This document shows positions 16,201 through 24,475 of a DNA stretch of 64,000 bases, one piece after another (positions within the stretch are counted from its first letter, which is position 1; each line of letters opens with the position of its first letter). The notes beneath the pieces were generated by a model. The model did not search any database, was not told the origin of the DNA, and worked only from the letters and a program-made list of their open reading frames with translations. Source of the DNA: Spirometra erinaceieuropaei (taxonomy: Eukaryota; Platyhelminthes; Cestoda; Diphyllobothriidea; Diphyllobothriidae); contig CACRXP010000011.1 of assembly GCA_902702965.1 (NCBI GenBank), positions 785,963 to 849,962 on the forward strand. The letters are read 5' to 3'. The position numbers and the translations under genes were made by a program.

Positions 16201-19053
16201 GGCATGCTTAGTTGAAGGGTTGGCATGGTGTTGTAGGTAGTTATTCATTTGGGTTGAGAGGACAGGTTACGTTCAGAGTCCAGCGAATTCCATCCACAAA
16301 AGGTCAAATTTTGCAATTCGGTTTGCCACAGAGCATGGATCTAACAGATATGCACATGGACAAGTTCACAACCATGACATGACATTGTCGAAGTTAAGCT
16401 TTTTGAAGCCACTTACGTAGGTACACCCCGAGCTCTGATGCATGTGGAAAAATTTGGATTTTGTTAATATGTATTACTTGATTTACACGAGCAGTTTTAT
16501 AAGAATGTGAAGGAGATGTTACTTAATATTTTTTTACAGACCCACCTTTCAGCAGACCCACGAATTTTTCGCCTACAATTTTGCAATTATTTTTAATATA
16601 TTATTACCAGCAATCTTATCAAATTCAAGGGAAACGTTTTTAACCTGTTTCTACTGAACATTTTCTTACCAATTTTGGCAAAATAATATGGCACTGAATC
16701 AAGGGTTTCTTAAGCCATAGTCCAAAACACGTTATATCTTCCAAAATCGACGCATCCATGAGAACGGATCATTGTTTGTATTTAATTGACGAGTGTAGAA
16801 TTAAGCCCTATAAAACTATGCCTGATTTATTGCATTATTGCTGAAGAATGCAGAACGCTGAAACCCTTCAATAACTCTGCGTTTATAAAAACCCTCAGGA
16901 AATTTCACTTTAACCTAAAACGCAATCCGTGCATGGGCTGTAAGATGGGGAGCGAGCGAAGGATATTGTTTTGCCACTAGGTGATTCACGTAAGGTCAAT
17001 GGCAAACAGACTAGGTGTATTGAGTTTCTCCAACTTTGGTTTAATCGATTGCTTGAGTGTTCGTCAAAGATGTTTGTCAAAGATTGAGACATATTAAAAC
17101 TTTGTTTCGAGCAAAACCACACTACTTTCGAACATTGTGTTCAAGCAAATTTTGAAACGCTTAATAGGCGATGGAAAAGAGAATGACATTTTTGTTTGCG
17201 GACATTGGTAATAAAACCAGAATGAAATTTCGTTTGGCAAGCTTTTGCTGTTCAAAATAAATTGCCTGTGCGGGTAAGTTGTGTTTTTTGACCTGATGAA
17301 TCGCATATGCTTCGCAAACAGAGCCTAACAAACAACTTTTCGATAATAGGGATAATTGGTATGTATAAATGTATTTTAACTGGAATTCGTATCCTGGGAG
17401 TTAAGACAATAGGGATGACTCCCTCAGTCATCAAGATCGACGAAGCAAATCAACGAAAGTTATGCTCCCAAACTTAGTCATTACTCTTTTTAGAGACATT
17501 TTGCCGAAGGATTTATGTTCCATCAACGCTCTTTGTGGATGGGTTTGGGCTAAAGTAGGCTCGTTGGTCCACGCGAACATAAAATTTCACTTGTAAATAT
17601 GGCATTAGAATAAACTTCTACATAAGGTTTACTAAAAATTGCCATTAACGGCAAACATATGTCCTTATGTGAACTTTTTTACGAATATTAACGTGCAAAA
17701 CAATGTTTACTGGAACTTGTCGTATATGTTCAGTTTTGACGAAAATATTGCTAAGCAATATTATTCTTTTGTCTTTATGTTAGACCTTCGTGAGTTGTTT
17801 AATTTTTGGATGTATTTTAGTTTGAGGGGTAAAAACCATGTAAATTGTCCGAAGTTACCTTTAACGCGGAAAGTTAAGCAAATAACAGGCCAGCCTGAGG
17901 CAACTTATTTTTACTAATTCTCTTACGATTTACTACAATGCTACTATGTTCATATTTTCACTCAAATAAAATTTCGGATCTAGTTTTAATTGACGGATGC
18001 CGCAATCTTATGTTTGAGGTAAGACTGAGGCATAAATGTCGGCATCCAAACACGGAAACGGAAAGAACTTTTGTATTTACATACCCGCATTTTTAGGCGT
18101 GTGAGTAACTGAAAAAGTAAATTTCTTATCAGCAGATTTATTGCATCTTCTTGCAATGTTATAAGGACAACTCTCAAAAACGGACAAAAGTCAAAAAATT
18201 ATTCGTGAAATAAGGATAAAATTTGTTATTGTGCGTTTTAATTGAAAATAGTTCGCCAAGTGTCCGTGGTCCGGAGTTTCATTTTGTGATATAGAAAAGT
18301 AAATTCGAGCCCAGCAAGTTTACAGTTACTTTGTTGGTTCACAAATTCCTAAAAACTGGTCCGACCTCTTATGTTCACCCAAGTTATAGACCGGCTCATG
18401 CCCCGCCAAGGACATTTTATCATATACATTTCCTTTGCATAACAACAAATACATATTTATGATGCAAGCCATACGCAGGTCCATCAACTGACATCCTTTA
18501 TGCGACTCATCGTAGGAATGCAAACAGCAGAAACGAAATTATGAAAGTTGGAATCATGTTTGCGTACCTGACAGTTCAGTGCCAATTTCGCCTAAGAAAA
18601 AAAAATAATAAAAATGTGTACTTCATCCGCATGTTTATAATTGTCTAAATATTGACTGCAATTTAGTATAGCCTCGAATCACACGCAAAATAATTATTTC
18701 TCTTCAACTAAAATGCATACTGTGTAAATAACAAAGAAAGTGAGAAATGTTCTGGATTTAATTCTTACCTATGTAAAACTGGGTAGTCGGTTATGTGGGT
18801 TTTTTATTTTGTACGTTCACCCCTTAAATTGCTTCATGATCTTAGGAGACGCCAACTTGTAAAGAGCCAAAGCTTTTTAATTTGGATAATGCCTCAAAAA
18901 TTATTATTCCTCTTTCTACAAAATGAAACCTAAGAATAACATCAGCTATGGTCTAGATAAGCGTATTATATTAAAAACGCAATGAGCTCATCTACCTGTG
19001 GGTGCCGCAAACGCCGCAGCAATAAGGAAGCAGCAGACAATGAATTTGTGCAT
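10137..19053 (-). CDS. MEG-A, putative micro-exon gene for a secreted variable protein
   Basis: A gene about 8.9 kb long made almost entirely of tiny exons. Exon 1 codes for a signal peptide (MHKFIVCCFLIAAAFAAPT) and ends in phase 1. It is followed by about thirty candidate exons of 9-42 nt with T-rich AG acceptors and GTAAG/GTATG/GTGAG-type donors. Most lengths are multiples of three (18, 24 and 27 dominate) and are stop-free in phase 1. A 77-nt terminal exon carries the stop. Such an array allows exons to be skipped or added without breaking the frame. In schistosomes this design (MEG) makes variable secreted proteins of glands and surface tissues. That function here is inference from architecture. 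The joined span covers all exons; the real combination per transcript is unknown. A PLE tail sits in one intron. Exon entries below give signals and peptides; peptides are written with the codon split across the preceding junction. Confidence 0.8.
10290..10302 (-). CDS. MEG-A candidate exon, 13 nt, odd length
   Basis: Excellent signals: acceptor CTCTTTATTAG, donor GCC|GTAAGT. It is 13 nt, so it would shift the frame. Read through in phase 1 it ends AKPQP-stop at the donor, so it may be an alternative terminal exon. Confidence 0.4.
10479..10512 (-). CDS. MEG-A candidate exon, 34 nt, odd length
   Basis: Acceptor TATTATCTGTCCCAG and donor CCG|GTAACG are strong. The length is 34 nt (one more than a multiple of three), and phase 1 meets a stop after ENTS. 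It starts with a run of four A. It could be an alternative 3' end, a damaged exon, or hold a homopolymer error. Confidence 0.4.
10547..10564 (-). CDS. MEG-A micro-exon, 18 nt (DDGVNV)
   Basis: Acceptor TATACTTTCTTAG, donor TCG|GTAAGT. It is phase 1 to phase 1 and open. A second strong donor, GTTT|GTAAGA, lies 8 nt downstream and would shift the frame. Confidence 0.75.
10632..10658 (-). CDS. MEG-A micro-exon, 27 nt (TEVAIDFLA)
   Basis: Acceptor TTTTTACCGAATTTCAG, donor CAG|GTGAGT. It is phase 1 to phase 1 and fits the 27-nt class with hydrophobic residues at positions 4 and 8. Confidence 0.85.
10940..10966 (-). CDS. MEG-A micro-exon, 27 nt ([F/V]KAIETIVT)
   Basis: Acceptor CATTCTAAATTTAG, donor CAA|GTGAGT. 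It is phase 1 to phase 1 and a clear member of the 27-nt class. Confidence 0.85.
11044..11079 (-). CDS. MEG-A candidate micro-exon, 36 nt
   Basis: Acceptor AATAATTACATACAG, donor ATT|GTAAGA. The twelve codons are open in phase 1 (xCLGYMCFNWQN). They are hydrophobic and contain two cysteines, unlike the repeated classes. Confidence 0.55.
11144..11158 (-). CDS. MEG-A candidate micro-exon, 15 nt (DKPPF)
   Basis: Acceptor CAAATCACACTAG, donor TTC|GTATAT, open in phase 1. Only 19 nt separate it from the candidate at 11178-11219, too short for an intron, so the two cannot be joined directly. Confidence 0.45.
11178..11219 (-). CDS. MEG-A candidate micro-exon, 42 nt
   Basis: Acceptor TTTAACTTGATAG, donor GGA|GTAATG. 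Fourteen codons are open in phase 1 (DTLWYTRASLHNLG). An internal donor TTG|GTATAC would leave only 10 nt and break the frame. Confidence 0.5.
11336..11353 (-). CDS. MEG-A micro-exon, 18 nt ([R/G]LLSGL)
   Basis: Acceptor TTTTGTTTTTCAG, donor TAG|GTACGT. It is phase 1 to phase 1 and belongs to the 18-nt class ending in a hydrophobic residue. Confidence 0.85.
11447..11470 (-). CDS. MEG-A micro-exon, 24 nt (EQEAASLA)
   Basis: Acceptor TTTACTGTGTTTCAG, donor CCC|GTACGT. It is phase 1 to phase 1 and polar compared with its neighbours. Confidence 0.8.
11561..11587 (-). CDS. MEG-A micro-exon, 27 nt ([L/V]KELVEQIT)
   Basis: Acceptor CCTTCTATTACAG, donor CAG|GTACTT. It is phase 1 to phase 1, with hydrophobic positions 4 and 8. 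Confidence 0.85.
11675..11683 (-). CDS. MEG-A candidate micro-exon, 9 nt
   Basis: Acceptor CTTCTATAACATAG, donor TAC|GTAGTT, three codons open in phase 1 (xSL). The intron back to 11714 would be only 30 nt. Confidence 0.3.
11714..11731 (-). CDS. MEG-A micro-exon, 18 nt (AVTTRL)
   Basis: Acceptor GTTTTGCTTTTAG, donor TGC|GTAAGT. It is phase 1 to phase 1. Confidence 0.87.
11811..11837 (-). CDS. MEG-A micro-exon, 27 nt (VSVLTSVME)
   Basis: Acceptor TGTATATTTTTCAG, donor AGG|GTATGT. It is phase 1 to phase 1, with hydrophobic positions 4 and 8. Confidence 0.87.
11955..11972 (-). CDS. MEG-A micro-exon, 18 nt (GQGKDL)
   Basis: Acceptor CGTCACTGTTTCAG, donor TAG|GTGAGC. It is phase 1 to phase 1 and shares the GxxxD-hydrophobic pattern with GNAQDL and GNTTDI. 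Confidence 0.88.
   Translation of the reverse strand, partial: VRART
12072..12098 (-). CDS. MEG-A micro-exon, 27 nt (LAEVLKVLG)
   Basis: Acceptor CTTGTATTTGTGCCAG, donor GCG|GTAAAT. It is phase 1 to phase 1, with hydrophobic positions 4 and 8. Confidence 0.85.
12181..12198 (-). CDS. MEG-A micro-exon, 18 nt (GNTTDI)
   Basis: Acceptor TTTCTTGAATTTTAG, donor TAC|GTATGC. It is phase 1 to phase 1. Confidence 0.85.
12278..12305 (-). CDS. MEG-A 28-nt exon, one base longer than its class
   Basis: Strong signals (acceptor CTTGTCTTTTAG, donor AAG|GTGATA) and a position in the array where a 27-nt exon is expected. It is 28 nt because of a three-base homopolymer at 12299-12301. With one base fewer its nine codons would fit the 27-nt pattern. 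As written it shifts phase 1 to phase 2, unless it follows the 152-nt version of the exon at 12583-12734, which ends in phase 0. Confidence 0.7.
12583..12734 (-). CDS. MEG-A exon with two donors: 27 nt, or 152 nt coding a membrane segment
   Basis: The acceptor CTTTTTCGTTTCTAG is excellent. A first donor, AAA|GTGAGT, gives a 27-nt micro-exon (12708-12734, xRNFLDLVQ), phase 1 to 1. A second donor, CAA|GTGAGT, at 12583 gives 152 nt, all open, ending in phase 0. The long form adds a hydrophobic stretch around IFHAITILITLIILY followed by three lysines, a typical membrane stop-transfer. It fits in frame with the 28-nt exon at 12278 (152 + 28 = 180). Unspliced, the frame stays open to 12493. Confidence 0.6.
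12670..12678 (-). CDS. MEG-A candidate micro-exon, 9 nt
   Basis: Acceptor CTGTGTTCACACAG, donor TCC|GTATCC, open in phase 1 (xDI). The intron back to 12708 would be 29 nt, near the lower limit. The exon also lies inside the 152-nt alternative. Confidence 0.25.
12807..12818 (-). CDS. MEG-A micro-exon, 12 nt (TMKR)
   Basis: Acceptor GTTGAATTTTTAG, donor GCC|GTAATG. It is phase 1 to phase 1. A competing 24-nt exon at 12771-12794 has good signals but a stop in phase 1. Confidence 0.6.
12954..12971 (-). CDS. MEG-A micro-exon, 18 nt (GNAQDL)
   Basis: Acceptor AATTTGGGATTTTAG, donor TGA|GTAAGA. It is phase 1 to phase 1. Confidence 0.82.
   Translation of the reverse strand, partial: ETHRI
13071..13097 (-). 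CDS. MEG-A micro-exon, 27 nt (ELFVLEFFE)
   Basis: Acceptor AATTCTAATTTTAG, donor AAG|GTAAAA. It is phase 1 to phase 1, with hydrophobic positions 4 and 8. Confidence 0.84.
13362..13373 (-). CDS. MEG-A micro-exon, 12 nt (ERNW)
   Basis: Acceptor GTTTTCGTGCTTCAG, donor GGG|GTATGA. It is phase 1 to phase 1. Confidence 0.65.
13538..13564 (-). CDS. MEG-A micro-exon, 27 or 21 nt by tandem acceptors
   Basis: Donor CAG|GTGAGA is strong. Two acceptors 6 nt apart (TATTTTTGTAG, then CTCCAG) give 27 nt (xPALLTLIT) or 21 nt (13538-13558, xLLTLIT). Both keep phase 1, so the choice adds or removes two residues. Confidence 0.75.
14137..14396 (+). other. TATA-like box and 69-codon plus-strand frame inside a MEG-A intron
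   Basis: TATAAAAA at 14137-14144 lies 42 nt before the ATG at 14187 (its last base to the A of ATG). The frame runs to 14396 in DNA more GC-rich than its surroundings. The protein has no signal peptide or motif I know. It may be a small nested gene, an old LTR, or chance. Confidence 0.25.
14655..14850 (-). mobile_element. PLE terminal segment inserted in a MEG-A intron
   Basis: The minus strand contains the terminal motif shared by the window's PLEs: ATGATGG, then AAGTGAGAATCTGAAT, then GGCCAATAAACCTTC. Its AATAAA lies at 14694-14699 in MEG-A sense. No coding part accompanies it. Confidence 0.65.
15308..15331 (-). CDS. MEG-A micro-exon, 21 or 24 nt
   Basis: Donor GCA|GTAAGA is strong. Acceptors TAG and CAG three bases apart give 24 nt, or 21 nt ending at 15328. 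Both are open in phase 1 (xSLQNTC). The pyrimidine tract is only moderate. Confidence 0.6.
15383..15394 (-). CDS. MEG-A candidate micro-exon, 12 nt
   Basis: Acceptor AAATTATTGTAG, donor GAC|GTAATA, open in phase 1 (xIFR). Confidence 0.4.
15583..15606 (-). CDS. MEG-A candidate micro-exon, 24 nt (xYPEKLHK)
   Basis: Acceptor AACCGAAGAATCAG (moderate), donor AAA|GTACCT, open in phase 1. It is only 23 nt from the next exon upstream, so it would exclude that exon rather than follow it. Confidence 0.4.
15630..15653 (-). CDS. MEG-A micro-exon, 24 or 21 nt
   Basis: Acceptor GAGCCTTTTAG is followed three bases later by a second AG (TAGTAG), giving 24 or 21 nt. The donor is CAA|GTGAAT. It is open in phase 1 (VETFTFLT). 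Confidence 0.6.
15959..15976 (-). CDS. MEG-A micro-exon, 18 nt (GKLKTI)
   Basis: Acceptor GGCTATTTTCCTTAG, donor TTG|GTAAGT. It is phase 1 to phase 1 and one of the cleanest exons. Confidence 0.87.
16071..16097 (-). CDS. MEG-A candidate micro-exon, 27 nt (xGRAKEFGI)
   Basis: Donor TAG|GTAATA is strong. The acceptor is an AAG after CTTTTTCATGTCATCG. It is open in phase 1, and its size fits the alternating 27/18 order. Confidence 0.5.
   Translation of the reverse strand: MVAQRNSE
16273..16340 (-). CDS. MEG-A possible alternative terminal exon
   Basis: Acceptor CATATCTGTTAG leads in phase 1 to an open frame of 22 codons (xPCSVANRIAKF...) ending in TGA at 16273-16275. If used it would give a short isoform. 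Many good exons lie further downstream, so it is not the main end. Confidence 0.3.
16417..16434 (-). CDS. MEG-A micro-exon, 18 nt (ELGVYL)
   Basis: Acceptor TTCCACATGCATCAG, donor TAC|GTAAGT. It is phase 1 to phase 1. Confidence 0.82.
16546..16572 (-). CDS. MEG-A micro-exon, 27 nt (GEKFVGLLK)
   Basis: Donor AAG|GTGGGT is good and the acceptor TGCAAAATTGTAG is weak. The peptide fits the 27-nt class. Confidence 0.6.
16670..16693 (-). CDS. MEG-A micro-exon, 24 nt (VPYYFAKI)
   Basis: Acceptor AACCCTTGATTCAG, donor TTG|GTAAGA. It is phase 1 to phase 1. Confidence 0.8.
16694..17858 (-). other. MEG-A intron stretch with unresolved exon-like signals
   Basis: Strong isolated signals occur here, but none gives an in-phase micro-exon. 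Acceptor CCCCATCTTACAG is at 16938. Acceptor AGTTGTTTGTTAG near 17327 is followed by a 50-codon open frame. Acceptor GCCTACTTTAG at 17550 opens 38 codons ending at TGA 17431. They may be alternative terminal exons or chance. Confidence 0.3.
17859..17894 (-). CDS. MEG-A candidate micro-exon, 36 nt
   Basis: Donor AAG|GTAACT is strong, acceptor AAGTTGCCTCAG is moderate. The twelve codons GWPVICLTFRVK are open in phase 1. Confidence 0.6.
18085..18108 (-). CDS. MEG-A micro-exon, 24 nt (VTHTPKNA)
   Basis: Acceptor AATTTACTTTTTCAG, donor CGG|GTATGT. It is phase 1 to phase 1. Confidence 0.87.
18568..18591 (-). CDS. MEG-A micro-exon, 24 nt (GEIGTELS)
   Basis: Acceptor ATTTTTTTTTCTTAG, donor CAG|GTACGC. 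Joined to exon 1 it continues the frame as PT-GEIGTELS, a polar stretch directly after the predicted signal peptide. Confidence 0.9.
18996..19053 (-). CDS. MEG-A exon 1, signal peptide
   Basis: The ATG at 19051-19053 opens MHKFIVCCFLIAAAFAAPT: a short basic start, a hydrophobic core and small residues before a likely cleavage site after AFA or AFAA. The exon ends ACAG|GTAGAT in phase 1. I chose this ATG because the frame upstream runs through the TATA box. Without splicing the frame would end at TGA 18988. Confidence 0.88.
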
Positions 19054-19087
19054 GTTGGTGCATAACCGTGTGTTTCCCGTCTGTGTC

Positions 19088-19095
19088 TTTATATA
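19088..19095 (-). promoter_or_regulatory. MEG-A TATA box
   Basis: TATATAAA on the minus strand, 35-42 nt upstream of the start codon. A transcription start 25-31 nt downstream would leave a 5' leader of only about ten bases. Confidence 0.75.
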
Positions 19096-19116
19096 CAAAT
19101 TTGCAAAGTGCTGTAG

Positions 19117-19148
19117 CACGTGAGTAACCACAGACGTGCGTTCACGTG
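19117..19148 (-). promoter_or_regulatory. Paired CACGTG boxes upstream of MEG-A
   Basis: Two palindromic CACGTG hexamers, at 19117-19122 and 19143-19148, lie 22 and 48 bp above the TATA box. CACGTG is the classic target of basic helix-loop-helix-zip factors. Their role here is inferred from position. Confidence 0.55.
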
Positions 19149-21908
19149 TACGAGGAGTTTGCGCGGCAATAAAGTACGTGGACCCATGGCGAGTTTGAAG
19201 TTTGCTTCCAAACTTTGCTACTCCAGCTAACAATTTCTTGATAAACCGCTTCTAGTACTTGTCAACGGAGAAGATAAATAAGGAATTCGGGACCGCATTT
19301 TCAACTGCCGTAGGCGACTATACGAATTCCAAAGTAAGCAAAAGCATCTACGATAAGTTGTTAGATAGCGGTCATCCTGGCAATGCATGTCCTAAGTGAA
19401 CTCTAAAAATCTGATTTTGAATAAATCACTCAATCGTCAAAGAGGTGCCCTTTTTGCAAGCAAACACATGTTTAGAGAACAAATACTCAAATACTACATT
19501 ACATATAAACGTTGGCGTCGCTTTTAAAAGACTTATTTTCTATCCTCGGAATTAAGTAAAACAGTGAGAGGTGCCGTTTGGCTCCTTTGTCTTTTCAGGC
19601 GCCAAAGCCACAAGTGGTATTAAAATATAAAAATACCGTCGGTCGTGGGCAGCAGCCTTGGTCTTTTGAAAGTCCTAAGGATTTAGATGAGATTTGAGTG
19701 TTATTACCGTTTTCGTATAAAAAATATTGTGTATTATACCCAGCACTGCCGGTTATTGCTTCGTTTTTTGATTCTATTTATTTGATTTTTCAAGAGGATG
19801 GTCGCATGTATAGCACCTGTACACTCGGTCAAGTACTCCAAATACGTTGTTCTTAAGTACAGTATGTGACCTATCTCATGAAATCCGATAACGGAAGCTG
19901 GTTAGAGAATTTTTTGACACCTTTAACGTGGCGCATTTTGTTAGCTCACCCACATCCTTCAATGAAATGTCCTTTTCTTGTTCAGAAATTGTGTTTGCGT
20001 AATTATTTCAAGTTAAATATCAGTAAGTTTTAGCGAAACTAGACGTTGAAACATATTCGTGCAATTTCCTATGCTAATATATTACTTAGACTCCAGTTAC
20101 GCATTTAAGCGACTTTTTCATTGAACGGGTTTAGCCGGACTAGAAATTTTATTTCGTGTCCGATGTTGACCATTATTATCAGTCGCCTAACAAAAAGGTT
20201 ATTTTAAAAAACCAGGGGTTTTATCAATTCCTTTATGTCAAATTAGCAGATCTGTGCGAATTGGTGCCCTTAAGTGCAATAATAACGCAGACTGAGATTC
20301 CCTCGTTTAAGTGTCCGACACTTTTTGCCGTTTGGAAAATTCTACTTGATGTCACATAGATGACCACCACGGAATAGTCATTTCCAGCTTTAGACATATT
20401 ACACACTACTTTTCGTGTAGGTTAGCTTCTCTGCACACCTCATTCAGAAATAGAACGAACAAAACATTAATAGTTTCAGCAAAATATCAGTATTTATATG
20501 GGCGCTCTGTCGTGCATTCGTAATCGAAGAACGGAGTCTAAAAGCGAGCAAAAACAACGGGAATGGCCTCAATGTATATACAAAGGCACGTTCTCACGTT
20601 TACGGTAGAAAAATATTGTTATTGCTTAAGAACGTGAAAGAAACCGCCAAAGGTGTCAAAATTTTACTTGTCCTCGCCGTGCAAAAATGCAAAGTACACA
20701 CAGATCCGTCGACGGAGTGCAGTAATAAAGCACTTCATAAAGAGGTAACTTATTGAGCAATTTTTTTTTATTGATCCAAGGCATATTCGTTGCTGACTTT
20801 CGTTGTGGACAGTCATTTTTCTCGGAAAGGAAGTTTGATGTTTGAATGAGTCTTCAAGTAGGACCCAAACGACCATCTTCGTAAAAAAAACGCCTGAACA
20901 CTCAGTAATTCGGTAAATGCCTTCCGGAACAATCTTATTTTAAATTTCTCAACAGACTGCTAATTCGGAATCTGTCTTTATAGAAGATCGTGTGAAAACA
21001 CCGAAAATTATGAAGTATTCAGCAACATTTCGAGGCCGATCTGAAACTTAGCGTAATCCAAAACGAACGAGAAGTTTAAATTAATTTAACTGGAGAAAAG
21101 TTCTCTCTATAAGCACAAAATGTTTAAGATCACACCTGTCAGTTCTATTTAAATTTATTAGGCATCGACCGGCCTCATGGCATGTCACCTTATGAAAACT
21201 TTTGATCCTACGACGTCCCCATCGGCTAAATCAAGCAAAATGTAGCTTCTTTTGTTGAACCCCATCTCATTTAACTCCAAATAGTCAAGGGAATAATTAA
21301 ACACTGGAAAACTGTTTTTGAATCTACACCCAGAATGTAGGCAGTTGACAAACTGTCATATATGATGTCACACTACTTATTAAACGATATTTAGATGTAA
21401 ACGTCACTGAAACGCTGTTATTAGACGTGCTTTTATGTCCACTTTCATATTTACTACGTGCTTCGTATGAGAATATATTATATGCATCTAAAAACGAACT
21501 TTACTTAATTAGAGCCATTTCTGACGTTTTCGGGATATTGCGCTTTTCAAAATAAATCGACATTTCTAAACAACGCAACACTGCCTATAATATTTCTTTT
21601 ATGTTTTTGATTCTTTTCAACTTGTACTTAATTAACATATGCATTTGACTCATGAAATGGTGTTGGTTTGCGAGCGATTAGCAATCATTCGTAAATTTCG
21701 ACACATTTCATAAGTTAGGTCACGCACTGTATGTTTGACTAATCAAAAGGCAGCCTGGTAGTTTTTGACATTGTGGTGAGAATGTAAACAGTAGAATCCA
21801 CTTTATTCATTGTTCAGGATATCTTACACAACACTGATTACACAATGATTCGAACACTCTTTTGGTTTGTTGTTACACCCTGTAATTTCACCTTGGTTTT
21901 TAAAGGTA
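19149..21908. other. AT-rich intergenic DNA up to an assembly gap
   Basis: No gene recognised. A short piece at 21690-21735 resembles the end of the foldback element family described at 42250-43225. Confidence 0.4.
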
Positions 21909-22597
21909 NNNNNNNNNNNNNNNNNNNNNNNNNNNNNNNNNNNNNNNNNNNNNNNNNNNNNNNNNNNNNNNNNNNNNNNNNNNNNNNNNNNNNNNNNNNN
22001 NNNNNNNNNNNNNNNNNNNNNNNNNNNNNNNNNNNNNNNNNNNNNNNNNNNNNNNNNNNNNNNNNNNNNNNNNNNNNNNNNNNNNNNNNNNNNNNNNNNN
22101 NNNNNNNNNNNNNNNNNNNNNNNNNNNNNNNNNNNNNNNNNNNNNNNNNNNNNNNNNNNNNNNNNNNNNNNNNNNNNNNNNNNNNNNNNNNNNNNNNNNN
22201 NNNNNNNNNNNNNNNNNNNNNNNNNNNNNNNNNNNNNNNNNNNNNNNNNNNNNNNNNNNNNNNNNNNNNNNNNNNNNNNNNNNNNNNNNNNNNNNNNNNN
22301 NNNNNNNNNNNNNNNNNNNNNNNNNNNNNNNNNNNNNNNNNNNNNNNNNNNNNNNNNNNNNNNNNNNNNNNNNNNNNNNNNNNNNNNNNNNNNNNNNNNN
22401 NNNNNNNNNNNNNNNNNNNNNNNNNNNNNNNNNNNNNNNNNNNNNNNNNNNNNNNNNNNNNNNNNNNNNNNNNNNNNNNNNNNNNNNNNNNNNNNNNNNN
22501 NNNNNNNNNNNNNNNNNNNNNNNNNNNNNNNNNNNNNNNNNNNNNNNNNNNNNNNNNNNNNNNNNNNNNNNNNNNNNNNNNNNNNNNNNNNNNNNNN
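21909..22597. other. Assembly gap
   Basis: A run of 689 N. Open frames reported across it are meaningless. Confidence 1.
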
Positions 22598-22925
22598 AAA
22601 GGAGACGTCCTTTTCTACCCAGTGCGTAAAAGAATGAATATTTTTATGCATATTTTCCATGAGATATAATTTAATATACAAAGACATCGAAAATCAATGA
22701 GGAAAACGCATGCTACTTAAGTAGTCATTTTCTGTAGTGGGGTTTTTGCATGCGGCCGGAAAAAAAGTTCGTTCAAAAGCCGACATCCTGAGGTTACTGA
22801 TTTATTGTAGAATCATGCTGCATTATGATTAGTTTTACAACCCAACTGAAGTAATCTTTTCGAGTCAAAAACGCTTTTCAGAATTTCGGTTAACATTTCA
22901 TAAGTTAGTACACCAGCTGTATGTC
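22598..22925. repeat. Right end of a foldback element
   Basis: This matches the right arm of the 42250-43225 element, including TGATTAGTTTTACAAC and the terminal block with AACATTTCATAAGTTAG. The left arm is probably in or beyond the gap. Confidence 0.65.
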
Positions 22926-24209
22926 GGAAGTCACGCGCATGGAACAGGAGGACTTCGTAGCAATTATTTTAGAGTGAAGTGGATGGACAACCTTATTCAA
23001 AATGCGATCAGCAAATTGCTCGATCGTTTTGAGATGTCGTTGTACTATAATATCGGCTAAAATGGCATTAGAAACACCAGAGACACAAGGGAGCATCGGT
23101 AGTATTCGTTTTGAAATTAACATTTTTTAAGCATGGCGGAAAAAAGGGGAACAATGAATAATGAGATTTAGAACAAAAACATCTATAAATCTCCAGATTA
23201 GGGGGCTGAGTTATGATAGAAACTTAAACGATGAATGCGATAATTATCTCTAATTTTAGTGAAAGGGCTTAAATACGAAGAGAAAGTAAAAGATTTGGCG
23301 TCAAATTAACACCTAGGTACCGGAAAGAGGATGGCTCATTGGGATGGATATCCAGAAATTGAGGACATAGAGCAAGTCGCAGTCGCAAAACGCAAAAAAC
23401 TGGTCTATGTTTATTCTCTAATGTGCTGGTCGTCGCTCAAGCTTCTAGAGCTTGCCGTTATCGCAACGACTACTTATGGAAATACAATGGTGGTTGCCGC
23501 GAAGGAGGTCTACCGGGTGTCCTCACTCCTACTTATGCCAGTTAGATATCCTTTATAATAGTTGGTAACAGGTCCCTCCAACTCCTAACCAGAAAGACCT
23601 AGGGATGTTTATCTCAAAGAGGAACAGACCGTGGCATAGATATAAAAAGAAGTAATCTGAAACGATGACCTGCCTGATCCAAATACAGCACCATTTTTCT
23701 GTTTGTCAGCAGCAGTACATGCCCAGTCGCTTCTAACTGCCATTTGAGGAATTCCTGGTTGATGCACTATCACTTTATTTGCAGTCCCATATCTTAAGAC
23801 GCAATTCCGGCCACGTTGGTTTGGGAGCTTTGTCCAAAATCCAGAGTAGTCAGGCCAGTTTTCGGAAGGAAAAGTAAATACTCTAAATTAGTTATTAATC
23901 AATTGTTCACATTAAACTTCATCAGAACTTCAAATAAATGGGGGCAAATGTTCGAGTTTCAGGTTATGACTAGGGACGAGGAAGACTGGTCAAAAACCGG
24001 AACTATTTCTTTAGTTTTTGGGACATTTCAGCTCGTACAGCAATCCGCCGTCAAATATGACAGTTCTCCAGATCAACAGCTAACCAAAAACCCATTATTT
24101 TTATCTGGACGTGACCTGGCAGCAATCGGTGTGCAGATACCAAGCGAATTCATACACTGACTTGGTTTTCACTCGAAGCCTAGGTCCCAATCAACTTTCG
24201 GCTTACTTT

Positions 24210-24475
24210 TTCCGTCATGGACAACAATCTTGACTACTGCGAAGTTTAACTCGTGACCCGTAATTGAAAGCGAGGGTAGCCGCTTGTGATTCTTTGTCCT
24301 GATCGTTTGTGCGCGATGCGAACATTTGTTTATTTTGACCAATGTGATTACAAGAACAATTAAGGCCGGGAGGCAGAACAGGAGACATTAGAGACATCCA
24401 CCTGCTTTGCATGCGGGTTTTGAACCGGTATGCGATTCCAACGTCTAGGTCCGCAGCAATGCGCTCGGTCACCAG
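24210..24475 (-). repeat. Probable tRNA-derived SINE
   Basis: The minus strand starts TGGTGACCGAGCGC (A-box-like) and about 45 nt later has GGTTCAAAACC, a good polymerase III B box. The tail is unrelated to tRNA. The tRNA could not be folded completely, so this is a SINE head rather than a tRNA gene. Confidence 0.5.

Noticed and set aside
21824..22687. Open frames of 256-287 codons
   Set aside because: They run through the N gap and consist mostly of unknown residues.
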